Source: Erwinia aphidicola (GTDB taxonomy: Bacteria; Pseudomonadota; Gammaproteobacteria; Enterobacterales; Enterobacteriaceae). From it: 64,000 nt of DNA. Shown in pieces: positions 7,552-16,764 of this stretch (position 1 is the first letter of the stretch; every line of letters begins with the position of its first letter). The notes below the pieces were generated by a model. That model ran no database searches. It had not been told where the DNA came from and saw only the letters and a program-made list of their open reading frames with translations. The stretch covers positions 806,001 to 870,000 of the forward strand of contig NZ_JAMKCQ010000001.1 in NCBI RefSeq assembly GCF_024169515.1, given 5' to 3'. The position numbers and the translations under genes were made by a program.

Positions 7552-8472
7552 ATGGCCGGGGTTTCGTTACGTCATATTGAAATTTTTCACGCGGTGATCA
7601 CCACCGGCAACCTGACGGAAGCCGCGGCGCTGCTGCACACCTCCCAGCCCACCGTCAGCCGCGAGCTGGCGCGCTTTGAGAAGCTGACCGGCCTGCAGCT
7701 GTTTGAGCGGGTGCGCGGCCGTCTGCAACCCACAGCGCAGGGGCTCCATCTCTTCGAGGAGGTGCAGCGCTCGTGGTACGGGCTGGATCGCATCATCAGC
7801 GCAGCGGAAGGGCTGCGCCAGTTCCGTCAGGGCGAGCTGTCGCTGGCCTGCCTGCCGGTATTTTCGCAGTCGCTGCTGCCGCTGCTGTGCCAGCCGTTTA
7901 TGCAGCGCTACCCGGATCTGAGCCTGAATATTATTCCGCAGGAGTCGCCGCTGCTGGAGGAGTGGCTGTCGGCGCAGCGCTACGATCTGGGCCTGACCGA
8001 AACCACCCATACCCCGGCAGGCACCGAGCGCAGCGCGCTGTTTACCGCTGATGAAGTCTGCGTGCTGCCTGCCGATCATCCGCTGGCGCAGCGCGCCGTA
8101 TTAACTCCGGCGGATTTCAACGGTCAGAACTATATCAGCCTGTCGCGCACCGACAGCTATCGGCAGATTGTGGATGGGATTTTTGCTGAGCATGGCGTGC
8201 AGCGGCGCATGGTGATGGAGACGCACAGCGCGGCATCAGTGTGTTCGATGGTGAAAGCGGGGATTGGCGTATCGATAGTCAACCCGCTGACGGCGCTTGA
8301 CTACGCCGACAGCGGAGTGACGATCCGGCGCTTCAGCATTGCCGTGCCGTTCACCGTCAGTCTGATCAGGCCGCGCCATCGCCCTGCTTCTGCGCTGGTC
8401 GACGCCTTCAGTCAGCATCTGCACCAGCACATCGGCCTGTTCAGCGAGCGGCTGGCGCAGCGGCTGAGTTAA
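7552..8472 (+). CDS. lysR: LysR, transcriptional activator of lysA
   Basis: 306-residue LysR-type regulator. The N-terminal winged HTH is clear (FHAVITTGNLTEAAALLHTSQPTVSRELARFEKLTG split over residues 10-45), followed by a linker helix and an effector-binding domain. Identity rests on divergent placement next to lysA as in E. coli and overall resemblance. Start supported by AGAGGA upstream of the ATG. The TAA stop overlaps the stop of the convergent MFS gene inside one TTAA. Confidence 0.95.
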   Translation: MAGVSLRHIEIFHAVITTGNLTEAAALLHTSQPTVSRELARFEKLTGLQLFERVRGRLQPTAQGLHLFEEVQRSWYGLDRIISAAEGLRQFRQGELSLACLPVFSQSLLPLLCQPFMQRYPDLSLNIIPQESPLLEEWLSAQRYDLGLTETTHTPAGTERSALFTADEVCVLPADHPLAQRAVLTPADFNGQNYISLSRTDSYRQIVDGIFAEHGVQRRMVMETHSAASVCSMVKAGIGVSIVNPLTALDYADSGVTIRRFSIAVPFTVSLIRPRHRPASALVDAFSQHLHQHIGLFSERLAQRLS

Positions 8473-9632
8473 GCGTTCGCCACCTGCGGACGACCGCGTG
8501 AACCACGGAAGGTGTACAGACAGACCAGCAGGCCGATGAGCGCCAGCACGGCGGCCGATACCGGCACCGCCGTCAGGCCGTAGCCGCCGCCAATCACTGC
8601 ACCGCCAACCCAGGCCCCGAGCGCATTGCCGACGTTAAACGCCGAGATATTTAGCGTCGAGACCAGATTGGGCGCATCTTTCCCGTGGCGCACCACGTTG
8701 ATTTGCAGCGCCGGAACCATAGCGAAGGTGGCCATCGCCCACAGGAACAGGGTGATCTCCGCTAACCACAGCGAGTGGCTGGTCCAGCTAAACAGCAGTG
8801 AAAACACCGCAATCAGCGAGAAGCTGAGGATCAGGCTGAACGACACTTTCCAGTCGGCCAGCTTGCCGCCGAGGATATTGCCCACCGTCAGGCCAGCGCC
8901 GATCAGGAACAGCGTCCAGCTGACGCCGCGGTCGGTGATGCCCGTTACCTGCAGCAGCAGCGGGGCAATGTAGCTGAACAGCGCAAACATCGCGGCGGCA
9001 AAGAACACCGTCATCAGCAGCGACAGCCACAGCTTACCGTTGTTCAGCGCGCTCACTTCGGCAGCCAGATGCACCGGCTTTTCGTCGCGGTTGGTTGGCA
9101 GGCTGACGATCAGGCCGATAAACGCCAGTACGCCGATAATCGCCACGCCCCAGAAGGTGGCGCGCCAGCCGAACATCTGGCCAAACCAGGTTCCCAACGG
9201 TACGCCCAGCACGTTCGCCAGCGTTAAGCCGGTAAACATCAGGGCCACGGCGGATGCCTGCTTGCCCGGCGCCACCAGGCTGGCAGCAACCACGGCACCA
9301 ATTCCGAAGAACGCACCGTGACAGAGCGCGGTGACAATACGCGCCAGCATCAGCAGGTTGTAGGTGTAGGCCAGCGCACAGAGAATGTTGCCGACGATAA
9401 AGATCGCCATCAGCAGGATCAGCGTGCGTTTACGCGGCAGCTTCGCGGTCAGCAGCGCCATAATCGGTGCGCCAATCGCTACGCCGAGCGCATAGCCACT
9501 GATCAACCAGCCCGCCGAGGGGATGGAAACACGCAGGTCATTCGCCACCTCCGGCAGCAGCCCCATAATGACGAATTCGGTGGTGCCGATGGCAAAGGCA
9601 CTCAGCGCCAGCGCCAGTAATGAAACAGGCAT
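8469..9632 (-). CDS. MFS transporter, DHA1 drug-exporter type (YdhP-like)
   Basis: 387-residue inner-membrane major facilitator protein with twelve predicted hydrophobic segments. The N-terminal signature GTTEFVIMGLLPEVA and the loop ALCHGAFFGIGAVVAASLV place it with E. coli YdhP/AraJ-type DHA1 exporters. The ATG at 9632 is preferred over a GTG three codons upstream because GGGAG is then 8 bp away. The 3' end overlaps that of lysR. A strong CRP-like site lies about 115 bp upstream. Substrate unknown; arabinose export or drug efflux would be guesses. Confidence 0.9.
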   Translation of the reverse strand: MPVSLLALALSAFAIGTTEFVIMGLLPEVANDLRVSIPSAGWLISGYALGVAIGAPIMALLTAKLPRKRTLILLMAIFIVGNILCALAYTYNLLMLARIVTALCHGAFFGIGAVVAASLVAPGKQASAVALMFTGLTLANVLGVPLGTWFGQMFGWRATFWGVAIIGVLAFIGLIVSLPTNRDEKPVHLAAEVSALNNGKLWLSLLMTVFFAAAMFALFSYIAPLLLQVTGITDRGVSWTLFLIGAGLTVGNILGGKLADWKVSFSLILSFSLIAVFSLLFSWTSHSLWLAEITLFLWAMATFAMVPALQINVVRHGKDAPNLVSTLNISAFNVGNALGAWVGGAVIGGGYGLTAVPVSAAVLALIGLLVCLYTFRGSRGRPQVANA

Positions 9633-10130
9633 ATGAAACACTCCCAGGATAATAGAAATTCGGCTCTCAGGATGCTGAGAGCAACAGCGAACAGGTGAAG
9701 AAATATAATCCAGCTGCCCCGATATGAACCATCAGAGGAATAAATTTGATCCAGATCACATTAACTAATTAAAACACAGCTGATGAAAGGCTTACAGTCC
9801 GGCGTCGGCAAGGGTCTGTTGCCGCAGAAGCAACAATTGGCGATTTGCGTTAAAATCAGAATCAATAAAATGTGATCCCACACTCATTTTGTCTTTTTTC
9901 TTCGCTATACTTGCCAGTAGCTCACCGAAACATCATTTTTTCTAATCATTTTAAACTGGGCTTTTTCTTAGTTTTGAATCTGGATATTCAGGCTGCTTGC
10001 ATTTCGGGCGCAATGAGTCAGACCTTACCGCCGCGGCGATACATTAAAGTTCTGCCAGGCACCGCCGATAAGTCAAATATCAGGATTTGGCGCTAACTGT
10101 CAGGATCCTACCTACCGCTGAGGAGAGTCG
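9633..10130. other. AT-rich intergenic region
   Basis: About 500 bp between divergent genes (MFS and the lipoprotein protease). It holds a CRP-like site at 9745-9760 and several A/T runs. A 74-codon open frame at 9872-10096 lacks a convincing ribosome site and homology and is not called. I see no RNA gene. The protease gene starts after a good GAGGAGAG ribosome site at its 3' end. Confidence 0.6.
9745..9760. promoter_or_regulatory. Candidate CRP site upstream of the MFS gene
   Basis: TTTGATCCAGATCACA matches TGTGATCTAGATCACA at 14 of 16 positions and is nearly palindromic. It lies about 113 bp upstream of the MFS start, so it could govern that gene or, less likely, the divergent lipoprotein gene. 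Confidence 0.55.
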
Positions 10131-10754
10131 ATGCGCATTGCACTTTGCCTGCTAGCCCTGTGCCTGACGGGGTGTTCTGTAGGGAAGTATCAGTACAGCA
10201 GCGAGGCTGAAGAGCGCGTCGATATGACGGTGACCGGTATCCCCACGGTATTAGGGCTGGGCACGCTCGGCACCACCATTCCGCTGACGCCGGATTACAG
10301 CCTGACCGCCGCGCACGTAGCAAAATATTCGCTGTACAAGGTGAAGTCGTATCACCCTGAGTGCGATCTCGCGGTGGTGTACCATAAAAACAGCAACCTG
10401 CAGCCGCCGCACTTCCGTAACGGCTTGATCGGCGACAAGGTGAACCTCTACGGCTACAGCTTTATCTCGGCAATGCCGGTAGCATCCAGCGGCACCAATC
10501 TGATCAATACCGGGCTGAAAAATTCCTGGAACAAGGTGAGCTGCGTGGTGGTGGCTTCCGATGCGGGCGTAGTGCAGGGGATGTCCGGTGGGGCGGTGTA
10601 CAATGCCTCGGATGATTCGATTGGCGGCGTGATCGTTGGCTACAGCAAGCGCATCAACGATATAAAAAGCGGCAAAACGCTGTATAAGAACGTATCGCTG
10701 TATATCCCCTTCGCCCGCTTTAAAGAGTGGCTGAATGACGCGGTGAAATCGTAA
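10131..10754 (+). CDS. Lipoprotein with a trypsin-like serine protease triad
   Basis: 207-residue protein. A short signal peptide ends in the lipobox LTGC with Cys15 as lipidation site, so it is expected to be membrane-anchored and exported. The mature part has a chymotrypsin-fold triad in order and spacing: His62 in LTAAHVA, Asp79 in ECDLAVV, Ser152 in GMSGGAVY. The start follows GAGGAGAG. It is not part of the E. coli gene order and lies beside the broken ygeA, which suggests an insertion. Target and role unknown; a regulatory or toxin-like protease are equally open. An alternative is an inactive trypsin fold, but the complete triad argues against it. Confidence 0.75.
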   Translation: MRIALCLLALCLTGCSVGKYQYSSEAEERVDMTVTGIPTVLGLGTLGTTIPLTPDYSLTAAHVAKYSLYKVKSYHPECDLAVVYHKNSNLQPPHFRNGLIGDKVNLYGYSFISAMPVASSGTNLINTGLKNSWNKVSCVVVASDAGVVQGMSGGAVYNASDDSIGGVIVGYSKRINDIKSGKTLYKNVSLYIPFARFKEWLNDAVKS

Positions 10755-10761
10755 TTGCAGG

Positions 10762-10788
10762 GGGCGGCATCGGCCACAGCATCCGCCC
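10762..10788. repeat. Degenerate REP-like palindrome
   Basis: GGGCGGCAT and a mirrored CATCCGCCC (outer arms GGGCGG/CCGCCC) with no GTAG head. It lies between the convergent protease gene and the broken ygeA, exactly where ygeA homology stops. Confidence 0.4.
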
Positions 10789-10968
10789 GGCTTTATCCCA
10801 CTCACCGCTGGCCTGGCAGGCCTCAATATCATGAAAATCAACGCTGTATAACACTATCTTTGCCGAATGCAGGCCGCCGAGACGCGCCTTGATCCCTTCA
10901 TTGATCATACGGTAATAGGGCACGGTGGATTCCCAGCTCATGCCGCCAATCAGTCCCAGCGTCTTCAT
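10777..10968 (-). pseudogene. ygeA: ygeA remnant (amino-acid racemase), 3'-truncated
   Basis: The first about 60 residues match E. coli YgeA, a broad-specificity Asp/Glu-racemase-family enzyme (start MKTLGLIGGMSWEST, then YYRMINEGIK, GLHSAKI, SVDFHDIE, GEWDKAG). Homology then stops; full YgeA is about 230 residues, so the catalytic cysteines and three quarters of the fold are missing. The frame runs on to 10720 in unrelated sequence under the end of the protease gene. The break is at a REP-like palindrome. Its ATG overlaps the stop of the cupin gene as ATGA, so the two were once coupled. Confidence 0.88.
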
Positions 10969-11468
10969 TGTTGGTCCTTCTTTAGGGCATCCGGCAGCCC
11001 GTCATGGGGGCCAAATTCCTGCGCGGGGGGGTTCTCCCACCGATCCTCACGCGTGGCGAGGTAGACCGGATTTTTCGGATACCAGATGCGGTTCTCGGGT
11101 TTATTGGCTTCACCGACTACGATAAAGCGCGCTTCGCGATCGCTGTTATTGATAAAGGTGTGGCAGATGGCGGTGCCAGCCGGAAACGCCACTGCATCTC
11201 CGGGCTGCAGGCGGTGCAGCTCGCCGTTAATCCATACGTCCGGCTCGCCCTCCAGCACGAAAGCGAACTCCTCTTCGGCACTTTCGGCATGTGGATAGGA
11301 CATGCGGCGTCCCGGCAGCAGGCGCTCGTGGTGGATCCCCAGACGCGTCAAGCCAAGCAGGCGCCCGAGCGGGGCGCCAATGGACATCAGCTCGTCGCTG
11401 TCCGGGTAGTGTTCATTATCCTCCCCCTCCAGCTCCTGCCAGTGGCGGATAAAATCAGGTCGGGTCAT
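10965..11468 (-). CDS. Cupin-domain protein
   Basis: 167-residue single-domain cupin. Metal-site residues are visible in the two cupin motifs: His and acidic residues in YPHAESAEEEFAFVLEG (motif 1) and His in AGTAICHTFIN (motif 2), after the usual GDAVAFPAG turn. Function cannot be deduced; such proteins include isomerases, dioxygenases and sugar-binding proteins. It was translationally coupled to ygeA, now broken, which hints at an amino-acid-related role. The frame looks intact. Confidence 0.8.
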   Translation of the reverse strand: MTRPDFIRHWQELEGEDNEHYPDSDELMSIGAPLGRLLGLTRLGIHHERLLPGRRMSYPHAESAEEEFAFVLEGEPDVWINGELHRLQPGDAVAFPAGTAICHTFINNSDREARFIVVGEANKPENRIWYPKNPVYLATREDRWENPPAQEFGPHDGLPDALKKDQQ

Positions 11469-11530
11469 GGCTGCTCTCCGTGCCGGGATATTTTTGAACA
11501 GTCACTATTGGCTATTTTGCTGATGGAAGC

Positions 11531-11561
11531 AAAAAAAAACGGCCCGCATTGCGGACCGTTT
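11531..11561 (-). terminator. Rho-independent terminator of lysS
   Basis: On the minus strand AAACGGTCCGC-AAT-GCGGGCCGTTT forms a strong hairpin with one mismatch, followed by a run of T. It lies 17 bp beyond the lysS stop. Confidence 0.85.
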
Positions 11562-11577
11562 ATCAGAAAAACAGGAC

Positions 11578-13098
11578 TTACTTGTTGGTCGGGCGCAGTG
11601 CCGGGAACAGGATCACATCGCGGATGGTGTGGCTGTTGGTGAACAGCATCACCATACGGTCGATACCGATGCCGAGGCCGGCGGTTGGCGGCAGGCCGTG
11701 CTCCAGGGCGGTAACGTAGTCTTCGTCGTAGAACATCGCTTCGTCATCGCCGGCATCTTTGGCATTAACCTGCTGCAGGAAACGATCGGCCTGATCTTCC
11801 GCATCGTTCAGCTCCGAGAAGCCGTTGCCGATCTCGCGGCCGCCGATAAAGAACTCGAAGCGGTCGGTGATTTCCGGGTTGTGATCGTTACGGCGCGCCA
11901 GCGGCGACACTTCTGCCGGGTATTCTGTAATGAAGGTTGGCTGGATCAGGTGCGCTTCTGCGGTCTCTTCGAAGATCTCAGTGACCACGCGGCCCAGACC
12001 CCAGCTCTTCTCAACTTTGATGCCGATAGACTGGGCGATAGCCACGGACTTATCGAAATCGTCGAGATCGGCCAGGTTGGTTTCCGGGCGATACTTCAGA
12101 ATCGCTTCTTTCATCGTCAGCTTGTCGAACGGCTTGCCGAAGTCAAACTGCTGGTCACCGTAAGGCACCACGGTGGTGCCCAGCACGTCCTGCGCCAGCG
12201 TGCGGAACAGGCTTTCAGTCAGCTCGATCAGATCTTTGTAATCCGCATACGCCATATAGAGTTCCATCATGGTGAACTCAGGGTTATGGCGCGGCGAGAT
12301 ACCTTCGTTACGGAAGTTGCGGTTAATTTCGAACACGCGATCGAAGCCACCGACCACCAGGCGCTTCAGGTATAGCTCTGGCGCAATACGCAGGTACATA
12401 TCGATGTCCAGCGCGTTGTGATGGGTAATAAACGGACGTGCAGAAGCACCGCCAGGGATCACCTGCATCATCGGGGTTTCCACTTCCATAAACTCACGGC
12501 CAACCATGAAGTTACGGATACCGGCCATGATCTGTGAGCGGATTTTGAAGGTCTTACGCGAGTCGTCGTTTGAGATCAGATCCAGGTAACGCTGGCGGTA
12601 GCGGGTCTCCTGATCGGCCAGGCCGTGGAACTTGTCCGGCAGCGGACGCAGGGCTTTAGTCAGCAGGCGCAGTTCGCTACAGTGCAGGGTCAGCTCGCCG
12701 GTTTTGGTCTTAAACAACTTGCCGCGCGCGCCGAGAATATCCCCAAGGTCCCATTTCTTGAACTGCTCGTTGTATTTGCCTTCTGGCAGATCGTCGCGGG
12801 AAACATAGAGCTGGATAATCCCGCCCACGTCCTGCAAGGTGACGAAAGAGGCTTTACCCATAATACGGCGGGTCATCATACGACCGGCAACGCTGAACTC
12901 TTCGCCGATCAGCTCCAGCTCTTCATTCTCTTTATCGGCGTATTTAGCGGCCAGAACGTCAGAGGTGCTGTCACGGCGGAAGTCGTTCGGGAACGCCACG
13001 CCAGTTTCACGCAGTGCGGCCAGCTTTTCGCGACGTGATTTCAGTTCGTTATTAAGCTCAAGTGCGGCATCAGCGGCCTGCGGTTGTTGTTCAGACAT
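11578..13098 (-). CDS. lysS: Lysyl-tRNA synthetase
   Basis: 506-residue class II aminoacyl-tRNA synthetase charging tRNA-Lys. An N-terminal OB-fold anticodon domain (about residues 60-150, with [19 protein letters not shown]) is followed by the catalytic domain: motif 2 [15 protein letters not shown] and motif 3 [13 protein letters not shown]. Length fits LysS (505 residues in E. coli). It follows prfB by 9 bp, the conserved prfB-lysS operon, and ends in a strong terminator. Confidence 0.97.
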   Translation of the reverse strand: MSEQQPQAADAALELNNELKSRREKLAALRETGVAFPNDFRRDSTSDVLAAKYADKENEELELIGEEFSVAGRMMTRRIMGKASFVTLQDVGGIIQLYVSRDDLPEGKYNEQFKKWDLGDILGARGKLFKTKTGELTLHCSELRLLTKALRPLPDKFHGLADQETRYRQRYLDLISNDDSRKTFKIRSQIMAGIRNFMVGREFMEVETPMMQVIPGGASARPFITHHNALDIDMYLRIAPELYLKRLVVGGFDRVFEINRNFRNEGISPRHNPEFTMMELYMAYADYKDLIELTESLFRTLAQDVLGTTVVPYGDQQFDFGKPFDKLTMKEAILKYRPETNLADLDDFDKSVAIAQSIGIKVEKSWGLGRVVTEIFEETAEAHLIQPTFITEYPAEVSPLARRNDHNPEITDRFEFFIGGREIGNGFSELNDAEDQADRFLQQVNAKDAGDDEAMFYDEDYVTALEHGLPPTAGLGIGIDRMVMLFTNSHTIRDVILFPALRPTNK

Positions 13099-13107
13099 GT
13101 GAGTTCC

Positions 13108-14206
13108 TTATAACCCTGCTTTCAAACTTGCTTCGATAAAACGATCCAGATCGCCGTCCAGAACCGCCTGAGTATTGCGCGTTTCTACGTTGGTACGCAG
13201 ATCCTTGATGCGGGAGTCATCCAGCACGTAAGAGCGGATCTGGCTGCCCCAGCCGATGTCAGACTTGTTGTCTTCCGCCGCCTGTTTGTCCGCATTTTTC
13301 TTCTGCATTTCATATTCATACAGCTTGGCACGCAGCTGTTTGAAGGCCTGATCTTTGTTCTTATGCTGAGAACGGTCGTTCTGGCACTGCACCACAATGT
13401 TGGTCGGTAAGTGGGTAATACGCACCGCCGACTCGGTTTTGTTGACGTGCTGACCACCGGCACCGGAAGCGCGATAAACGTCAATACGCAGGTCGGCCGG
13501 GTTGATATCGATATCGATATTGTCGTCCACTTCCGGATAGACAAACACCGAACTGAACGAAGTGTGGCGGCGGCCGCCGGAGTCGAACGGGCTTTTACGT
13601 ACCAGGCGATGCACGCCGGTTTCAGTACGCAACCAGCCGAACGCGTAGTCGCCGATGATTTTAATGGTGGCGGATTTGGTTCCGGCCACTTCACCGTCGG
13701 ACTCTTCAATAATTTCGGTTTTATAGCCTTTGGCTTCCGCCCAGCGCAGATACATCCGCAGCAGCATGCTGGCCCAGTCCTGTGCTTCGGTGCCGCCGGA
13801 ACCGGCCTGAATATCCATGTAGCAGTCAGCGCTGTCGTACTCGCCGGAGAACATGCGGCGGAACTCTAATTCACCGAGTTTCTTTTCCAGAATATCGAGT
13901 TCAGCCACTGCTTCATTGAAGGTCTCTTCGTCTTCGGCTTCTACGGCCAGCTCAAGCAGGCCAGTGACATCTTCCAGCCCCTGCTCCATCAGATCCAGCG
14001 TTTCAACGACGGCTTCTAATGCAGAGCGCTCTTTACCCAGCGCCTGGGCGCGGTCAGGTTCATTCCAGACATCAGGCTGCTCAAGTTCAGCGTTTACTTC
14101 CTGCAGGCGTTCTTTCTTGGCATCATAGTCAAAGATACCCCCTAAGAACGGCGCTGCGCTCTGTGAGATCCTGAATACGGTTCTTTACCGGATTAATTTC
14201 AAACAT
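13108..14206 (-). CDS. prfB: Peptide chain release factor 2, +1 programmed frameshift
   Basis: RF2 recognises UAA and UGA and triggers peptide release. The gene is in two frames: codons 1-25 (14206-14132, MFEINPVKN...LRGYL) end at an in-frame TGA, and the ribosome shifts +1 to read GAC at 14130-14128 and on to 13108, giving 365 residues as in E. coli. Visible are the SPF tripeptide (RKSPFDSGG) for stop reading and the GGQ loop ([13 protein letters not shown]) for hydrolysis. Translation of the full protein depends on the frameshift, which makes RF2 self-limiting. A frame-naive call would start at the internal ATG at 13989 and miss about 70 residues. Confidence 0.97.
14128..14143 (-). promoter_or_regulatory. 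prfB frameshift signal
   Basis: On the minus strand: internal Shine-Dalgarno AGGGGG (14143-14138), then TAT CTT TGA C. CTT is the slippery codon and TGA the poorly read stop. The spacing and sequence are identical to the E. coli site. Confidence 0.95.
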
Positions 14207-14314
14207 GTTTTGAGATCTTTTTAGGTGATCGAAATGGACGAGAATGTAACCACGCAGTTTAACTGAAATAGCGCCCGGTTTGTAGCACAGAACGCACCTT
14301 GTGCGTTTTGTGCG

Positions 14315-14338
14315 GTAGGGGTCGGGCATGCCTGACCC
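14315..14338. repeat. REP-type palindrome (GTAG head, CATG centre)
   Basis: GTAGGGGTCGGGCATGCCTGACCC, nearly identical to the element at 1137 with one stem mismatch. It lies between divergent prfB and the LysE-family gene, one of the few copies not at a convergent junction. Confidence 0.7.
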
Positions 14339-14367
14339 GCTCTTTTGACCACAATGGAGACCTGAAG

Positions 14368-14991
14368 ATGTCCGTTACTGATGCCCTGCTGGCATTTACT
14401 TTCGCCGCCACCCTGCTCACCCTGACGCCGGGGCTGGATACCGCGCTGATTTTGCGCACCTCCACCGTGGAGGGCAGCAGAAAGGCCATTCAGGCACAGC
14501 TGGGGATCAATGCCGGCTGTCTGGCGTGGGCAGCGGCGGTCGCTTTCGGCCTGGGTGCGCTGATTGCGGTGTCCGAGCTGGCGTACAACCTGCTGAAGTG
14601 GTGCGGTGCCGCCTATCTCGCCTGGCTGGGCGCACAGATGCTGCTGAAGCCACGCAGCCAGATGGGCGAGGCCAGGCTGGCAAAAGGCACGCAAAACTGG
14701 TTTTTGCGCGGCTTTTTCGGCAATTTGCTGAACCCGAAAGTGGGTATTTTTTACGTCTCTTTCCTGCCGCAGTTTATCCCGAGCGGACATTCACCGGTGC
14801 TGTGGACTTTTGGCCTGGTGATGATCCACGTGCTGCTCGGCACACTGTGGTCATCGTTACTGATTTTCAGCACGCGCCGTCTTTCCGGGGTGCTGAAGCG
14901 TGAGAAGGTAGTGAAATGGCTGGACCGCACCACCGGCGGGGTGTTTCTGCTGTTTGCCGCGAAGCTGGCGCTGAGCCGCCGCCCGGGATAG
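14368..14991 (+). CDS. LysE/RhtB-family amino-acid exporter
   Basis: 207-residue inner-membrane protein with about six hydrophobic segments. The family signature [14 protein letters not shown] (TPGP-like) is near the N terminus and [18 protein letters not shown] in the middle, both characteristic of LysE/RhtB translocators. The ATG at 14368 follows GGAG and matches the family start; upstream codons of the frame run through the palindrome at 14315. Substrate, probably an amino acid or homoserine lactone, cannot be read. Not at this place in E. coli. Confidence 0.88.
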   Translation: MSVTDALLAFTFAATLLTLTPGLDTALILRTSTVEGSRKAIQAQLGINAGCLAWAAAVAFGLGALIAVSELAYNLLKWCGAAYLAWLGAQMLLKPRSQMGEARLAKGTQNWFLRGFFGNLLNPKVGIFYVSFLPQFIPSGHSPVLWTFGLVMIHVLLGTLWSSLLIFSTRRLSGVLKREKVVKWLDRTTGGVFLLFAAKLALSRRPG

Positions 14992-14997
14992 TGCAAA

Positions 14998-15030
14998 GGG
15001 CCGACCGCAAAAAAGAGGGTCGGCCCCTAC
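14998..15030. repeat. REP-type palindrome (A-rich loop, CTAC end)
   Basis: GGGCCGACC, GCAAAAAAGA, GGGTCGGCCC, CTAC. It lies between convergent LysE-family and recJ genes, 7 bp after the former's stop, and may serve as terminator. Confidence 0.75.
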
Positions 15031-15040
15031 AGGCTGTTGC

Positions 15041-16759
15041 TTACAGCGCCCAGAGATGGTCGATAATCAGCTGCACGGTACGGTTACCGCGAAACTCATT
15101 GACGTCGAGCTTGTACGCCAGCTCAACCTGCCTGACGCTCGGGTCCGGCCACAGGGTGGTATCGACATTAAAGGCAATACCGTCCAGCAGCGGGCCGCCG
15201 CCAAGCGGCTCAATCATCACTTTCAGATGACGCTCGCCCACCAGCCGCTGCTGTAACAGCTTGAACTTGCCGTCGAAGGTCGGCTCCGGGAAGGCCTGCC
15301 CCCACGGACCGGCTTCGCGCAGCAGCTCCGCCGTGGGTAACGTCAGCTCCTGTGCCATCAGCTCACCGTCGGACCAGACCACGCCCTGAAGGGACTCGGC
15401 ATCCAGCCACTCGCCGACCAGCTCAGCAAAGCGCTGGCGGAACTCGTCGAACTTAGACGCCTCCAGCGACAAACCCGCCGCCATCGCGTGGCCGCCAAAC
15501 TTAATGATCAGCCCGGGGTTTAGCGTATCAAGCCGCTCCAGTGCGTCACGCATATGCAGCCCGGCAATAGAGCGGCCTGAGCCTTTCAGCGTACCGTCCC
15601 CCGCCGGAGCAAAGGCGATCACCGGGCGGTGGAAGCGCTCCTTCAGGCGCGAGGCCAGAATGCCGACCACGCCCTGATGCCACTCGGGATGATACATGGC
15701 GATACCGAGCGGCAGCGCGTCATCGCTGCTTTCGAGACGATCGCACAGCGCCAGCGCTTCCGACTGCATCCCCTGCTCGATCTCTTTACGCGTCTGGTTT
15801 AACGCATCCAGCTCGCTGGCCAGCATACGTGCCTGACCGAGATCGTCACTCAGCAGCAGCGCCACGCCAACCGACATATCGTCGAGACGGCCCGCAGCAT
15901 TTAACCGCGGCCCGAGCGCGAAGCCTAAGTCGCTGGCGGCCAGCTGACGGGCATCGCGATTGGCGATCTCCAGCAGCGCGCGGATACCCGGGCGGCATTT
16001 CCCGGCGCGAATACGGCTCAGCCCCTGCCACACCAGGATGCGGTTATTAGCATCCAGCGGTACCACGTCGGCGACCGTGCCCAGCGCCACCAGATCCAGC
16101 AGTTCCGCCAGGTTTGGCAGAGTGGTCACGCCGCTGTCGCGCAGCTGCGATCGCAGGGCCAGCATCAGGTAGAACGCCACGCCCACGCCCGCCAGCGCCC
16201 GTGAAGGGAACTGGCAGTCGCTCAGGTTGGGGTTAACAATTGCGTCGGCTTCAGGCAGCGAGTCGCCCGGCAGGTGGTGATCGGTCACGACCACCGGGAT
16301 CCCTTTCTCGTGCGCCAGCGCCACACCCGCGTGGGAGGAGATGCCGTTATCGACCGTGACAATCAGCTGCGCGCCGCGTGCCGCGGCCTGCTCAACCACT
16401 TCGGGACTGAGGCCATAGCCATCATCAAACCGGTTCGGCACCAGATATTTAATGTTGCTGCCGCCCATGCTGCGCAGTGCCAGCACCGTCAATGCGGTGC
16501 TGGTGGCACCGTCGGCGTCGAAATCGCCGACGATCATGATGCACAGGTTATCCGCCAGCGCGCGCTGCAGGATCTCAACCGCCCGCTGAATACCGCTCAG
16601 CGACTGGAAGGGATGCAGGTTTTTCGCACCGCGCTCCAGCTCGGCAGCCGCGGTGACACCGCGTTGAGCGTAGAGACGACGTAACAGCGGGTGCAGTTCA
16701 GCAGGAAGTGCAGCAGCATCCGTCGCCTCGCGGCGACGGAGTTCAGTTTTACTGTTCAC
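15041..16759 (-). CDS. recJ: Single-strand-specific 5'-3' exonuclease RecJ
   Basis: 572-residue DHH-family nuclease used in RecFOR recombination, mismatch repair and base excision repair. Metal motifs are present: GDFDADGATST (motif I), VTVDNGISS, VTDHHLPGD (DHH, motif III), and LDLVALGTVADVVPL. The DHHA1 part follows (SGRSIAGLHMRDAL; KFGGHAMAAGLSL) and then an OB-like C-terminal region. It lies 5 bp after dsbC as in E. coli; dsbC-recJ are probably co-transcribed with xerD. Confidence 0.97.
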   Translation of the reverse strand: MNSKTELRRREATDAAALPAELHPLLRRLYAQRGVTAAAELERGAKNLHPFQSLSGIQRAVEILQRALADNLCIMIVGDFDADGATSTALTVLALRSMGGSNIKYLVPNRFDDGYGLSPEVVEQAAARGAQLIVTVDNGISSHAGVALAHEKGIPVVVTDHHLPGDSLPEADAIVNPNLSDCQFPSRALAGVGVAFYLMLALRSQLRDSGVTTLPNLAELLDLVALGTVADVVPLDANNRILVWQGLSRIRAGKCRPGIRALLEIANRDARQLAASDLGFALGPRLNAAGRLDDMSVGVALLLSDDLGQARMLASELDALNQTRKEIEQGMQSEALALCDRLESSDDALPLGIAMYHPEWHQGVVGILASRLKERFHRPVIAFAPAGDGTLKGSGRSIAGLHMRDALERLDTLNPGLIIKFGGHAMAAGLSLEASKFDEFRQRFAELVGEWLDAESLQGVVWSDGELMAQELTLPTAELLREAGPWGQAFPEPTFDGKFKLLQQRLVGERHLKVMIEPLGGGPLLDGIAFNVDTTLWPDPSVRQVELAYKLDVNEFRGNRTVQLIIDHLWAL

Positions 16760-16764
16760 GAAAA

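Noticed and set aside
9872..10096. 74-codon ORF in the 9.6-10.1 kb gap
   Set aside because: No good ribosome site, no recognisable motif, AT-rich intergenic composition.
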